From: Fimenecus sp045613065
GTDB taxonomy: Bacteria; Bacillota; Clostridia; Oscillospirales; Acutalibacteraceae
Assembly: GCA_045613065.1 (NCBI GenBank)
Contig: JAZLAH010000050.1
Location: 1-7,527, forward strand
Reading direction: 5' to 3'
Length of the DNA stretch: 7,527 nt
Below, one piece after another: positions 1 through 6,278 of this stretch. A program made the position numbers and the translations under genes. The first letter of the stretch is position 1. Every line of letters begins with the position of its first letter. The notes beneath the pieces were generated by a model. That model worked only from the letters and a program-made list of their open reading frames with translations. It ran no database searches and was not told where the DNA came from.

Positions 1-296
1 TCAGCATTGTATGTTTTACGACAAGCATCAGCCATAGCACAAGCAGTTTCTTTTGAATAAACTGAATATTTATCAATAATTTCTTCCGGTACTCCCTGCA
101 TTATTTTTGCTTCATTACTATATGTGACAAAAGCACCTTTCATAATTCCCGATGCACCTTCTGTATCTGTTATAAGAGATGCAAGTTGTCCCGAAGTGCA
201 ACTTTCCATAGTTGTGATTGAGATGTTCTTTTCTCTTAATGTTTCAGTAAGCTTGTGGTAATCATTTCTGATTTCCTGTTCATTATATATCTTCAC
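1..296 (-). CDS. CinA C-terminal domain / PncC-like nicotinamide-nucleotide amidohydrolase (3' end outside window)
   Basis: Stand-alone CinA C-terminal family protein. Characterised members (PncC) deamidate nicotinamide mononucleotide to nicotinate mononucleotide in cytoplasmic NAD recycling. The first 98 residues are visible; the family is usually about 150-165 aa, so roughly a third lies beyond position 1. Seen: the signature ESCTSG at residues 31-36 (family form ESCTGG; S32 would be the catalytic serine), TDTEGAS at 43-49, and VTYSNEAK at 57-64 with the conserved Tyr59 and Lys64. Ser at position 35 in place of the usual Gly is a small deviation. There is no N-terminal MoCF-like domain, so this is not full-length CinA. 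The start is GTG at 296-294: AGGGGAG (304-310) lies 7 nt upstream, and the next in-frame ATG falls inside the catalytic motif region. It has its own promoter and follows the terminator of the lipoprotein gene. The family call is firm; the exact substrate is inferred. Confidence 0.88.
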   Translation of the reverse strand, partial: MKIYNEQEIRNDYHKLTETLREKNISITTMESCTSGQLASLITDTEGASGIMKGAFVTYSNEAKIMQGVPEEIIDKYSVYSKETACAMADACRKTYNA

Positions 297-318
297 GGTA
301 AATCTCCCCTTTTAGAAT

Positions 319-347
319 ATTATACCCATCTTATTTCATTGTATCAT
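319..347 (-). promoter_or_regulatory. Promoter of the CinA/PncC-like gene
   Basis: On the minus strand there is a perfect TATAAT (-10, 319-324) and, 17 bp upstream, a weak -35 ATGATA (342-347, 4 of 6 matches to TTGACA). The predicted start near 312 leaves a leader of about 16 nt holding only the Shine-Dalgarno site. The poor -35 next to an upstream box fits an activator-dependent promoter, which is inference. Confidence 0.7.
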
Positions 348-348
348 C

Positions 349-360
349 GTACTTTAGTGC
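349..360 (-). promoter_or_regulatory. Shared promoter box, copy 1 (candidate regulator site)
   Basis: GCACTAAAGTAC on the minus strand is a near-palindrome (5 of 6 base pairs symmetric, with core ACTwwAGT). It ends 24 bp before the TATAAT of the CinA-like gene, so its centre lies at about -42. The identical 12-mer sits at the identical distance from the TATAAT of the lipoprotein gene (1164-1175). I do not recognise the regulator. Confidence 0.6.
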
Positions 361-365
361 AGAAA

Positions 366-398
366 CGAAAAAACCGTGACAGATTTCTCCGTCACGGT
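366..398 (-). terminator. Rho-independent terminator of the lipoprotein gene
   Basis: A perfect 8-bp stem (ACCGTGAC 373-380 with GTCACGGT 391-398) around a 10-nt loop is followed on the minus strand by six U (368-373). It begins 18 nt after the lipoprotein stop codon and separates that gene from the CinA-like promoter. The plus strand has no U-tract after the stem, so it acts in the minus direction only. Confidence 0.92.
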
Positions 399-415
399 GA
401 ATAAAAACTATTTAA

Positions 416-1069
416 TTATTTGATAACAATTGAACTTAAAATTGCTTCAAAATCAGCCATCGGGAATTCAACATCTGTGTAATAATAACCATTGATGTCA
501 AGTTCAGCACGGACATTGCGATAATCAGCAGCTTCATCAGGAATTAAATAATAACCATAGAAGTTATAATCAACCCAATTTGCAGTATCTTTTGTGAAAT
601 ATCTACCGTCAAGAATTCCGTATTCTGCAGAAACAGTTTCACCTAAAGTAATTGAACTGCTGTCTTTGTAATAGTCTCTGTCATATTGTACATATTCATC
701 GACATTATCATAAGAACCGGTGTTGCTAATATCAAGCTCACCGATTTTTTTGCCATCTGCGTTCATAATTTCAGCCTCAACCCAAAACTGGCTTTCACCT
801 GCTTCAGTATTCGCATCGGTAATTTTATAACCGTAGCCTTCAGGAATTGAGAATTCAAGATAACTGTTGTAAAGCTTAATCTGTCCCTTGCCTTCGTCTT
901 TTTCAACAATTTCTTTTTCAACAGTTTTTGCCTCTGTTGTAGGTTCAGTTGTCTGCTCTACATCATTACCTGATGGTGTTTCGTCACCATTGTTGTCTTT
1001 GTTTCCGCCACATGCTGCAAGTGTTAATAACATTACAAGTGCTAACATAATTGCAAGAATTTTTTTCAT
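416..1069 (-). CDS. Secreted lipoprotein of unknown function
   Basis: A 217-aa predicted lipoprotein, anchored on the outer face of the cytoplasmic membrane. Seen: a lipoprotein signal peptide with KK at residues 2-3, a hydrophobic core at 4-17 and lipobox LAAC with Cys20 followed by GG. A low-complexity Asn/Asp/Glu/Thr linker runs over about residues 22-65. It is followed by a compact domain of about 150 aa rich in Tyr, Asp and Glu, containing FSIPEGYGY near its start and ending ADFEAILSSIVIK. The chosen ATG at 1069 has AGGAGAG (1078-1084) 8 nt upstream and puts the signal peptide at the N-terminus. An in-frame ATG at 1111 would add 14 residues ahead of the KK and lacks this Shine-Dalgarno site. 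I recognise no catalytic motif. The architecture is common for small Clostridia lipoproteins, which may bind ligands or sense envelope state; that role is not shown here. It is monocistronic. Confidence 0.85.
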   Translation of the reverse strand: MKKILAIMLALVMLLTLAACGGNKDNNGDETPSGNDVEQTTEPTTEAKTVEKEIVEKDEGKGQIKLYNSYLEFSIPEGYGYKITDANTEAGESQFWVEAEIMNADGKKIGELDISNTGSYDNVDEYVQYDRDYYKDSSSITLGETVSAEYGILDGRYFTKDTANWVDYNFYGYYLIPDEAADYRNVRAELDINGYYYTDVEFPMADFEAILSSIVIK

Positions 1070-1118
1070 AATATCCACTCTCCTATATATTTTTAGAGAT
1101 ATTTGATGCATTGTCTTC

Positions 1119-1137
1119 TAATACATCAATTGTATTA
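1119..1137. repeat. Inverted repeat over the lipoprotein -10 and transcription start
   Basis: TAATACA (1119-1125) and TGTATTA (1131-1137) form a perfect 7-bp inverted repeat with a 5-bp centre. It overlaps the TATAAT at 1134-1139 and the predicted transcription start near 1127. The position suits a repressor operator, but AT-rich repeats of this size can arise by chance. Confidence 0.35.
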
Positions 1138-1162
1138 TAAAACCATTTATTTCAAATTACAT
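1134..1162 (-). promoter_or_regulatory. Promoter of the lipoprotein gene
   Basis: A perfect TATAAT on the minus strand (1134-1139) has only a poor -35 at 17 bp (ATGTAA, 1157-1162). The predicted start near 1127 gives a leader of about 58 nt. The weak -35 and the upstream box mirror the CinA-like promoter. Confidence 0.65.
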
Positions 1163-1163
1163 T

Positions 1164-1175
1164 GTACTTTAGTGC
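1164..1175 (-). promoter_or_regulatory. Shared promoter box, copy 2 (candidate regulator site)
   Basis: GCACTAAAGTAC on the minus strand lies exactly 24 bp before the TATAAT of the lipoprotein gene. Here the dyad extends to 16 bp (TTGTACTTTAGTGCAA on the plus strand, 1162-1177), with one mismatched pair in the arms besides the central bases. That symmetry suits a dimeric helix-turn-helix regulator. It would also overlap the -35 region of the possible plus-strand promoter at 1190-1195. Confidence 0.6.
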
Positions 1176-1189
1176 AAAAATGTAGTTTT

Positions 1190-1297
1190 TATAATGTTTA
1201 AATTGCAACGCTGCTTGTGAAAATGACGAATTGTATCAAATAGCGTAGTTAATGCCAGAAAAGAAAACACTCATCGTAAGATGGGTGTTTTCTTTTA
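1190..1297 (+). ncRNA. Candidate small RNA ending at an orphan terminator
   Basis: A plus-strand TATAAT (1190-1195) would start a transcript near 1202 that ends at the strong terminator at 1259-1296, about 95 nt in all. The -35 region is weak (TTTAGT 1168-1173 at 16 bp) and overlaps the shared box at 1164-1175. The body (1202-1258) has no convincing reading frame; ACGCT (1208-1212) and AGCGT (1242-1246) could close a short stem. No plus-strand gene lies upstream in the window to own this terminator. It may instead be an insulator or the relic of a lost gene. Confidence 0.3.
1259..1297 (+). terminator. Strong terminator with no gene in front of it
   Basis: A 17-bp stem (1259-1275 with 1280-1296) closes on a GUAA tetraloop and runs into a U-rich 3' arm (UUUUCUUUUA). 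The only non-Watson-Crick pair is T1271 with G1284. It is a G-U wobble in a plus-strand RNA but an A-C mismatch in a minus-strand RNA, which favours plus-strand function. The stem could also work in the other direction. It ends 11 bp before the -35 of the GDPD-like gene. Confidence 0.8.
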
Positions 1298-1307
1298 CTA
1301 TGTTATA

Positions 1308-1337
1308 TTGATTTAAACAAATTATATATGTTATAAT
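1308..1337 (+). promoter_or_regulatory. Promoter of the GDPD-like / SuhB-like gene pair
   Basis: TTGATT (1308-1313, 4 of 6) and a perfect TATAAT (1332-1337) are 18 bp apart, with an extended -10 TG at 1329-1330. The predicted start near 1344 leaves a leader of about 48 nt before the ATG at 1392. No shared box like those at 349 and 1164 is present. Confidence 0.75.
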
Positions 1338-1391
1338 ACACTTAATGATTCAAAATTCCTGAAACACTTAAAACAATAGGAGAAGATTATA

Positions 1392-2162
1392 ATGAAAATA
1401 TGGCAAAAGGTAGCAAGAATAATTATATCCTTATTAACACCGGCAGTTATCGTCGCACTAATCTTCTCTGGCTACAATTACATAAAAATAAAACATGTCG
1501 TTTTGCCTGATGGTTTTACTGTTACGGCTCACACAGGTTGTGAGGAGACCGTGGATAACTCTCTTGATTCAATAAGAAAAGGCTATGAAAGTGGTGCTGA
1601 TATAGTTGAATTTGACCTTAATTTTACATCTAACGGCGAAGCAGTGCTTTCACACGATGAACCTCATAGTGGCTGTGTTACTCTTGATGAAGCCTTCTCT
1701 TTAATAGCAGAGCTTCCTGACCTTAAAGTTAATGTTGACTGTAAAAGTGTGGCTAACCTTAAAGTTGTTACAGAACTTGCTCAAAAGCATGGGATGAGTG
1801 ACAGAATTTTTTATACAGGTATAGGTGAAGAGGACATAAATGTGGTAAGGGAGCAGACTCCTGATGTTGCTTATTGGCTTAATTTCGATGTTGATGTAGA
1901 AAAAAAGACTGATGAGGAGTATCTTCTTTCACTTGCAAAGAAAACTCGTGAAGTTGGTGCAGTGGGAATCAATATAAACTACAAAACTTGTTCAAAGGAG
2001 CTTGTTGATGTTTTCCACAGTGAAGGACTTATGGTTTCAATCTGGACCGTCAACAAAAAGTTTGATATGGTAAAAACAGTTCCTTTCGGTGCTGATAATA
2101 TTACTACACGTCAACCTTCTCAGCTTGTAGAAATTGTTGGGATGAATATGGGCAATCAGTAA
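1392..2162 (+). CDS. Membrane-anchored, short glycerophosphodiester phosphodiesterase-like protein
   Basis: GDPD family TIM-barrel protein of 256 aa. Family members cut glycerophosphodiesters (deacylated phospholipid headgroups) into glycerol-3-phosphate and an alcohol. Seen: one hydrophobic N-terminal segment at about residues 9-30, with the catalytic domain predicted outside. AHTG at 46-49 carries the first catalytic His47, then DNSLDS at 55-60, E73 and D75 in VEFDL, His88-Asp89 in SHDEP, VDCKS at 115-119, and WTVN at 218-221. Odd points: the usual AHRG arginine is Thr48, the PENT Glu is Asp55, the third metal-ligand position appears to be Asp116 rather than Glu, and the end motif reads NITTRQP where a second Asp is usual. 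Only about 22 residues lie between SHD and VDCKS, so the family's insertion subdomain is largely missing. AGGAGAAG (1378-1385) supports the start. Catalysis is plausible because both His residues remain, but substrate use may differ. Confidence 0.8.
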   Translation: MKIWQKVARIIISLLTPAVIVALIFSGYNYIKIKHVVLPDGFTVTAHTGCEETVDNSLDSIRKGYESGADIVEFDLNFTSNGEAVLSHDEPHSGCVTLDEAFSLIAELPDLKVNVDCKSVANLKVVTELAQKHGMSDRIFYTGIGEEDINVVREQTPDVAYWLNFDVDVEKKTDEEYLLSLAKKTREVGAVGININYKTCSKELVDVFHSEGLMVSIWTVNKKFDMVKTVPFGADNITTRQPSQLVEIVGMNMGNQ

Positions 2163-2259
2163 GGGCAAAGGATGGTTGTTTTGATTGATTTTTAAGGTGC
2201 AGTATGGTAGATTTAACAATAAATTTAATGCAATAAAATGCTTAAAAGGATGATAAATA

Positions 2260-3018
2260 ATGCTTAAAAAAATTACTGAAATAGTAAAAGAAGCAGGAAA
2301 GATAATTCTTTCTGCACATAATCAAGAAAATGCTGTAACAGCCAAAGAAGGTAAGAAAAATTTTGTAACGAAGTACGATGTCGCTGTACAGGAATTCTTA
2401 TTTAGAGAACTTGGCAAGGAATTTCCCGATGCCCAATTTATTGGGGAAGAAGGCGAAAATGACATTTCAACCAATGGTTTGCGTTTTATAATTGACCCAA
2501 TTGATGGTACTACAAACTTTATGCAAGACTATCGTTGTAGTTGCATTTCTGTTGCACTTTGCAATGGTAATGATGTTGTTGCAGGCGTTGTATATAACCC
2601 TTATACCGACGAACTCTTTAGTGCTGAAAAGGATAAGGGTGCGTACTTAAATGGTAACAGAATAAGCGTAAGTGAACGCCCACTTTCAGACGGACTTGCT
2701 CTTTTTGGAACTTCTCCATATCACCCTGAAAATACAGATGAAACTTTTTCACTTTTGAGAAAGGTTTTTGATTTTTCTCGTGATATTCGTAGAAGTGGCT
2801 CAGCTGCTTACGATATATGTATGATAGCTTGCGGCAGATGTGAGGTATTCTTTGAGAAAAGTTTGCAACCCTGGGATATTGCAGCAGGAACTTTAATCTT
2901 AAAAGAAGCTGGTGGTATTGCATTGAACTATCAAGGAAGAGATATTAGTTTTTCTACACCTAATGATGTTGTTTTTGCTAACCCTAAGGCATACAAAGAA
3001 TTTATAACCTTACTTTAA
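2260..3018 (+). CDS. suhB: Inositol monophosphatase family protein (SuhB-like)
   Basis: A 252-aa cytoplasmic, Mg-dependent phosphatase of the inositol monophosphatase superfamily. Members hydrolyse inositol-1-phosphate and similar sugar or polyol phosphates; E. coli SuhB also has a role in rRNA transcription. All metal-site motifs are present: GEEG at 62-65 (Glu63), the DPIDGTTNF motif starting at Asp79 (Asp79, Ile81, Asp82, with Thr84 for the attacking water), and PWDIAAG at 204-210 (Asp206). Length is normal for bacterial members (about 260 aa). The start has AAGGA (2246-2250) 9 nt upstream. The 97-bp gap after the GDPD-like gene has no terminator and only a weak promoter candidate (TTGATT 2181-2186 / TATGGT 2203-2208), so co-transcription is likely. 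The family call is certain; inositol phosphate as the real substrate is inferred, since 3'-phosphoadenosine phosphatases are related. The gene name means family resemblance only. Confidence 0.9.
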   Translation: MLKKITEIVKEAGKIILSAHNQENAVTAKEGKKNFVTKYDVAVQEFLFRELGKEFPDAQFIGEEGENDISTNGLRFIIDPIDGTTNFMQDYRCSCISVALCNGNDVVAGVVYNPYTDELFSAEKDKGAYLNGNRISVSERPLSDGLALFGTSPYHPENTDETFSLLRKVFDFSRDIRRSGSAAYDICMIACGRCEVFFEKSLQPWDIAAGTLILKEAGGIALNYQGRDISFSTPNDVVFANPKAYKEFITLL

Positions 3019-3051
3019 ATTTCTTTTAAGTAAACGAAGTATATAAAGAAA

Positions 3052-3095
3052 TAAGCGTTGCATTTTGGATTATGTTGTCCCTTGTGCAACGCTTA
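3052..3095. terminator. Convergent bidirectional terminator
   Basis: A perfect 11-bp stem (3052-3062 with 3085-3095, core AGCGTTGCA) has a 22-nt loop. It is followed by AATTTTTATTT on the plus strand and by a T-rich stretch (TTTCTTTATA) on the minus strand. It lies between the convergent SuhB-like and phosphoesterase genes and can serve both. The loop is longer than usual for an intrinsic terminator. Confidence 0.75.
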
Positions 3096-3100
3096 AATTT

Positions 3101-4366
3101 TTATTTATAATCTGGATATGTTACTGTTCTTCCTGTGATAAACTCAACTATTGATTGATAAATTTCAGTGAATATCTTTTGTGTTCTGCCCTTGACTGCA
3201 AGCTCATAAGAGATTTTCTTTGAATACTTATCTCCACTTTCCTTTTGCGCTTTTGCATAGTCGTGGTCAAACACATCATAAAGGCGTTCAACTCTTGTTG
3301 TATATGTTGAAGTATCGTTTTCATCAATTTCCACCACACGATAACCATACTGAGTTGTATAAGCCAAACCTTTATATCGTGTCATAGGAGATGTATAAAT
3401 ATCAATATTCTGATTTCTTACACCGAATGCGTTTGTATGGTCGTGACCTGTAAACATTGCAAGCACATCACCTGTTTCAATTAAGGCATCAAACTGACCG
3501 TCGTTGTAATATCCCGGGCAAGGATATTCGTTAAGTGTACCGGAGTTTGTATTTTCAGGGTCGAACATATAGTATTCGTTTTCATTGTAAAGATGTTTTT
3601 CTGAAAAGAGCTTCTTTGAATCAACCTTTTTAAGAACATCATAAATCTCAGGAACAATAATATGCTGGAAAACAACTGAGTTGACAGTTTCGCCACCATT
3701 TTCTTCTTTAAGCTTTGCAGAAGTTTCTTTATACCACTCAATTTGTTCTGTTCTTACTCTATCGTAGTGTCTTGGCTCATCTTCGTCATAATCGCCTGAG
3801 TCAAATACCCAAAGATTGAATTTTACCTTGTCACTATCAGAAGCCAAAACAGGAATATTGAATGTTGCACAGTTTTTGAATGTTTCTTCTTCACCTGCAG
3901 ATATTACACAAGAAAATGTCTTGTAATATTCCATAATATCTTTTCTTAACATTGGTCCTTCTTCTGAATCGTGATTGCCAAAAGTTACAGCAACAGGAAT
4001 ATTTCTTGATTCAAAGATATTCATAAGCGCATTAATAAGTTTCTTTGTTTCTTTTGGGTCCTCGTAAGGCTTTGTATTATCACCTGTAAGCACAACAAGG
4101 TCAGGTTTTTCAACATCACAAGCGTTAGCAATAACCCATATTGATGAATCAAAATACTTATCATTATCAAGATGTGGGTCGGCAATATGTAATATTTTGA
4201 GTTTTCCTTCGGAATTGAATCTTATTGTTGTGTCCGTTGTTTTATTTGGGTCTGCAGGGGCATAGTTAATATCTGTGTTTTCAGGTTCAATTTCAAAATA
4301 AATTATTCCTGCCACAAGATTAACAATACATACTGCTAACACAATAAGAATAATTTTTTTCAACAT
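3101..4366 (-). CDS. Membrane-anchored calcineurin-type metallophosphoesterase
   Basis: A 421-aa binuclear metallophosphoesterase, closest in motif layout to the Dcr2/purple-acid-phosphatase-28-like group. Seen: one N-terminal hydrophobic segment (residues 4-23) without a lipobox, a short Asn/Asp/Thr linker, and then the catalytic domain from about residue 55. The full metal set is present: ADPHLD (Asp63, His65), TGDN (Asp96), GNHD (Asn131, His132), QHIIVPE (His235) and GHDH (His308, His310). The last 80 residues or so form a Tyr- and Lys-rich tail of unknown role. The enzyme probably works outside the membrane on phosphomono- or diesters; the substrate cannot be read from sequence. GGGAG (4375-4379) lies 8 nt before the ATG and within the 16-bp gap after the GH13 gene, so the two are almost surely one transcript. 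No promoter is visible in that gap. Confidence 0.88.
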   Translation of the reverse strand: MLKKIILIVLAVCIVNLVAGIIYFEIEPENTDINYAPADPNKTTDTTIRFNSEGKLKILHIADPHLDNDKYFDSSIWVIANACDVEKPDLVVLTGDNTKPYEDPKETKKLINALMNIFESRNIPVAVTFGNHDSEEGPMLRKDIMEYYKTFSCVISAGEEETFKNCATFNIPVLASDSDKVKFNLWVFDSGDYDEDEPRHYDRVRTEQIEWYKETSAKLKEENGGETVNSVVFQHIIVPEIYDVLKKVDSKKLFSEKHLYNENEYYMFDPENTNSGTLNEYPCPGYYNDGQFDALIETGDVLAMFTGHDHTNAFGVRNQNIDIYTSPMTRYKGLAYTTQYGYRVVEIDENDTSTYTTRVERLYDVFDHDYAKAQKESGDKYSKKISYELAVKGRTQKIFTEIYQSIVEFITGRTVTYPDYK

Positions 4367-4382
4367 TTTAACATCTCCCGAC

Positions 4383-6263
4383 TCATTTTTTTACTCTATA
4401 AATATTTACTTCATACGCACGAAGTTTATCTGCAGATACAGAATAATTTGAAAGTACACATTCCCATTCTACGGAAACAGGTCTTTCGATAATATTTTCC
4501 GTGAGATTCATCTCAATATAGAATTTGCTTTCAGAACTTTCTCTGTAAAAGCAGAATGTTTCATCATTTGTTTCAATTAGGTTGAAATCACCATAAACAA
4601 GGGTTGACTTGTTTGCTTTACGAAGATACATAAGGGATTTAAAGTAATTAAAAGTACTTGTTGAATCTTTAAGCTGTGTTTTTGCATTACATTCTTTATA
4701 GTCACCATTGACTCTAATCCAAGGCACACCTGTTGTAAACCCTGCGTTTTCGCTATCATCCCAACAGATAGGCGTTCTTGCATTATCTCTTCCACCCGCC
4801 AGAATCTCTGCAAAAATTTCTTGAGATTTTCTGCCCATTTCAATATTTTCGTTATATCTGTTGATTGCCTCAACATCACGAATTTCACTCATATTATTGA
4901 AATTACAGTTTATCATACCCAATTCCTGACCTTGGTAAATATATGGCGTACCACGAGTTGTCAGCACCATTGCACCGAGAAGTTTTGAAAGTGGTTTTCT
5001 GAACTTAGTATCAGGATTAACCTTTGAAACCATTCGCGGATTATCGTGATTTTCAATAACGAATGATGGCCATGATGAGCCACAAAGTGAAAGTTGATAT
5101 TTTATAAAAGCATCTTTCAAGTATTTAAGGTCATATTTATAATCCTGATATTTTTGTTTACCCGGATTCTCAATATGGTCAAAAAGAAATGCCTGACGAA
5201 CTTCTTGTCGTGAATCATCTGAAATGAGTTTAACCATTTCAATACCTGTACTGCAAGGCTCTGCAACACAAAAACTTTCAGGGAATTTCTTGAAAGTACT
5301 TTCATTAAGTTCTTTAAGATATTCATGAAGTTTTGGACCCCACGAATAATGCTCAGCACCGCAACCAAATAGCTTGCCAATGTGTGGATTGCCGTCAGGA
5401 AGACCGTCGACCTTTGAAATAAGGGTGATAACATCCATTCTGAATCCGTCAACACCTTTTTCGAGCCACCAAGAAACCATATCATAGATTTCTTTTCTGA
5501 GTTCAGGATTTTCCCAGTTCAAATCCATTTGTTTTGATGAGAAAAGGTGTAAAGCCCATTCGTCCAATTCAGGATAATAATTCCACGCAGAACCTGAGAA
5601 AAACGACGTCCAGTTATTTGGTGGAATTCCATCTCCCTTACCTTTACGGAAAATGTAATAATCCTTGTACTTTTCGTCGCCAGACAAAGCCTTTTGAAAC
5701 CACTCGTGCTCATCAGATGTATGATTCACAACCAAATCCATAATAAGCTTCATTCCACGCTTATGAATTTCATTGAGCATCAAATCAAAGTCTGCCATTG
5801 TGCCGAATTCGGTCATAATTTTACGATAATCACGAATATCATAACCCATATCGTCATTAGGTGAATCATAAATCGGGCTCAGCCAAAGCACATCAACACC
5901 TAAATCTTTAAGATAATCAAGTGATGAGATAATACCCTGCAAATCACCGATACCATCACCATTTGAGTCCATAAATGAGCGAGGATAAATCTGATAGATA
6001 ACAGACTCTTTCCACCATTTAGGGTCAACCTCTTTTTTAGCGATAACCTTTTCGGTCGTTAAATTCATAAGGCTAAAAATTTGTTCCATTTCAGAAACAG
6101 AAAGCTTATCACCCAAAAGTTCAGCAATAGTTTTTTCTCTGTATAAAGGGTTTACCAATATATCATTTGAAAGATTATTACGATAAACCACCATTTGTGC
6201 AACATCATAACCTACAGGGTTATTAAGCACATCACTCAGGGTGCTCATAGGAGTAATTTTCAT
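4383..6263 (-). CDS. GH13 alpha-glucosidase (oligo-1,6-glucosidase type) with N-terminal extra domain
   Basis: A 626-aa cytoplasmic GH13 enzyme of the oligo-1,6-glucosidase / trehalose-6-phosphate hydrolase branch, releasing glucose from short alpha-glucosides. The barrel starts at about residue 82 with WWKESVIYQIYPRSF. Seen: the DGIGDLQGI loop, DLVVNH (Asp176, His181), QMDLNW at 245-250, GFRMDV with nucleophile Asp277, CVAEPC with acid/base Glu335, ENHDNPR with Asp407, and RDNARTP at 492-498. Val278 after the nucleophile is typical of alpha-1,6-active members rather than maltases (known family rule). The C-terminal beta domain is present. Unusual: about 80 residues precede the barrel, a helical-looking unit with NPVG, NPL and a TIAELL stretch. 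There is no signal peptide. The start is the ATG at 6263 with AGGA 7 nt upstream; Met6 has no Shine-Dalgarno site. Trehalose-6-phosphate or sucrose as substrate cannot be excluded. Confidence 0.9.
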   Translation of the reverse strand: MKITPMSTLSDVLNNPVGYDVAQMVVYRNNLSNDILVNPLYREKTIAELLGDKLSVSEMEQIFSLMNLTTEKVIAKKEVDPKWWKESVIYQIYPRSFMDSNGDGIGDLQGIISSLDYLKDLGVDVLWLSPIYDSPNDDMGYDIRDYRKIMTEFGTMADFDLMLNEIHKRGMKLIMDLVVNHTSDEHEWFQKALSGDEKYKDYYIFRKGKGDGIPPNNWTSFFSGSAWNYYPELDEWALHLFSSKQMDLNWENPELRKEIYDMVSWWLEKGVDGFRMDVITLISKVDGLPDGNPHIGKLFGCGAEHYSWGPKLHEYLKELNESTFKKFPESFCVAEPCSTGIEMVKLISDDSRQEVRQAFLFDHIENPGKQKYQDYKYDLKYLKDAFIKYQLSLCGSSWPSFVIENHDNPRMVSKVNPDTKFRKPLSKLLGAMVLTTRGTPYIYQGQELGMINCNFNNMSEIRDVEAINRYNENIEMGRKSQEIFAEILAGGRDNARTPICWDDSENAGFTTGVPWIRVNGDYKECNAKTQLKDSTSTFNYFKSLMYLRKANKSTLVYGDFNLIETNDETFCFYRESSESKFYIEMNLTENIIERPVSVEWECVLSNYSVSADKLRAYEVNIYRVKK

Positions 6264-6278
6264 AAAATTTTCCTTTTC

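Noticed and set aside
888..1106. 72-residue plus-strand reading frame opposite the lipoprotein gene
   Set aside because: It lies antisense over the signal peptide and linker, has no good Shine-Dalgarno site, and its Ser/Phe-rich product is the mirror of the real gene's codons.
2181..2208. Possible promoter (TTGATT / TATGGT) ahead of the SuhB-like gene
   Set aside because: Both hexamers are 4 of 6 with 16-bp spacing in AT-rich DNA; with no terminator upstream, read-through from the GDPD-like gene explains expression.
2237..2270. Direct repeat AATGCTTAAAA around the SuhB-like start codon (2237 and 2259 copies)
   Set aside because: Short and A-rich; probably a chance or slippage repeat. The first ATG (2238) is out of frame and lacks a Shine-Dalgarno site.
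1204..3093. TGCAACGCT shared by the candidate small RNA (1204-1212) and the convergent terminator arm (3085-3093)
   Set aside because: A 9-base match is expected many times by chance in 7.5 kb, and the second copy is explained by the terminator stem.
5534..5743. 69-residue plus-strand frame opposite the GH13 gene
   Set aside because: Antisense to conserved GH13 barrel sequence, with no ribosome binding site or family resemblance.
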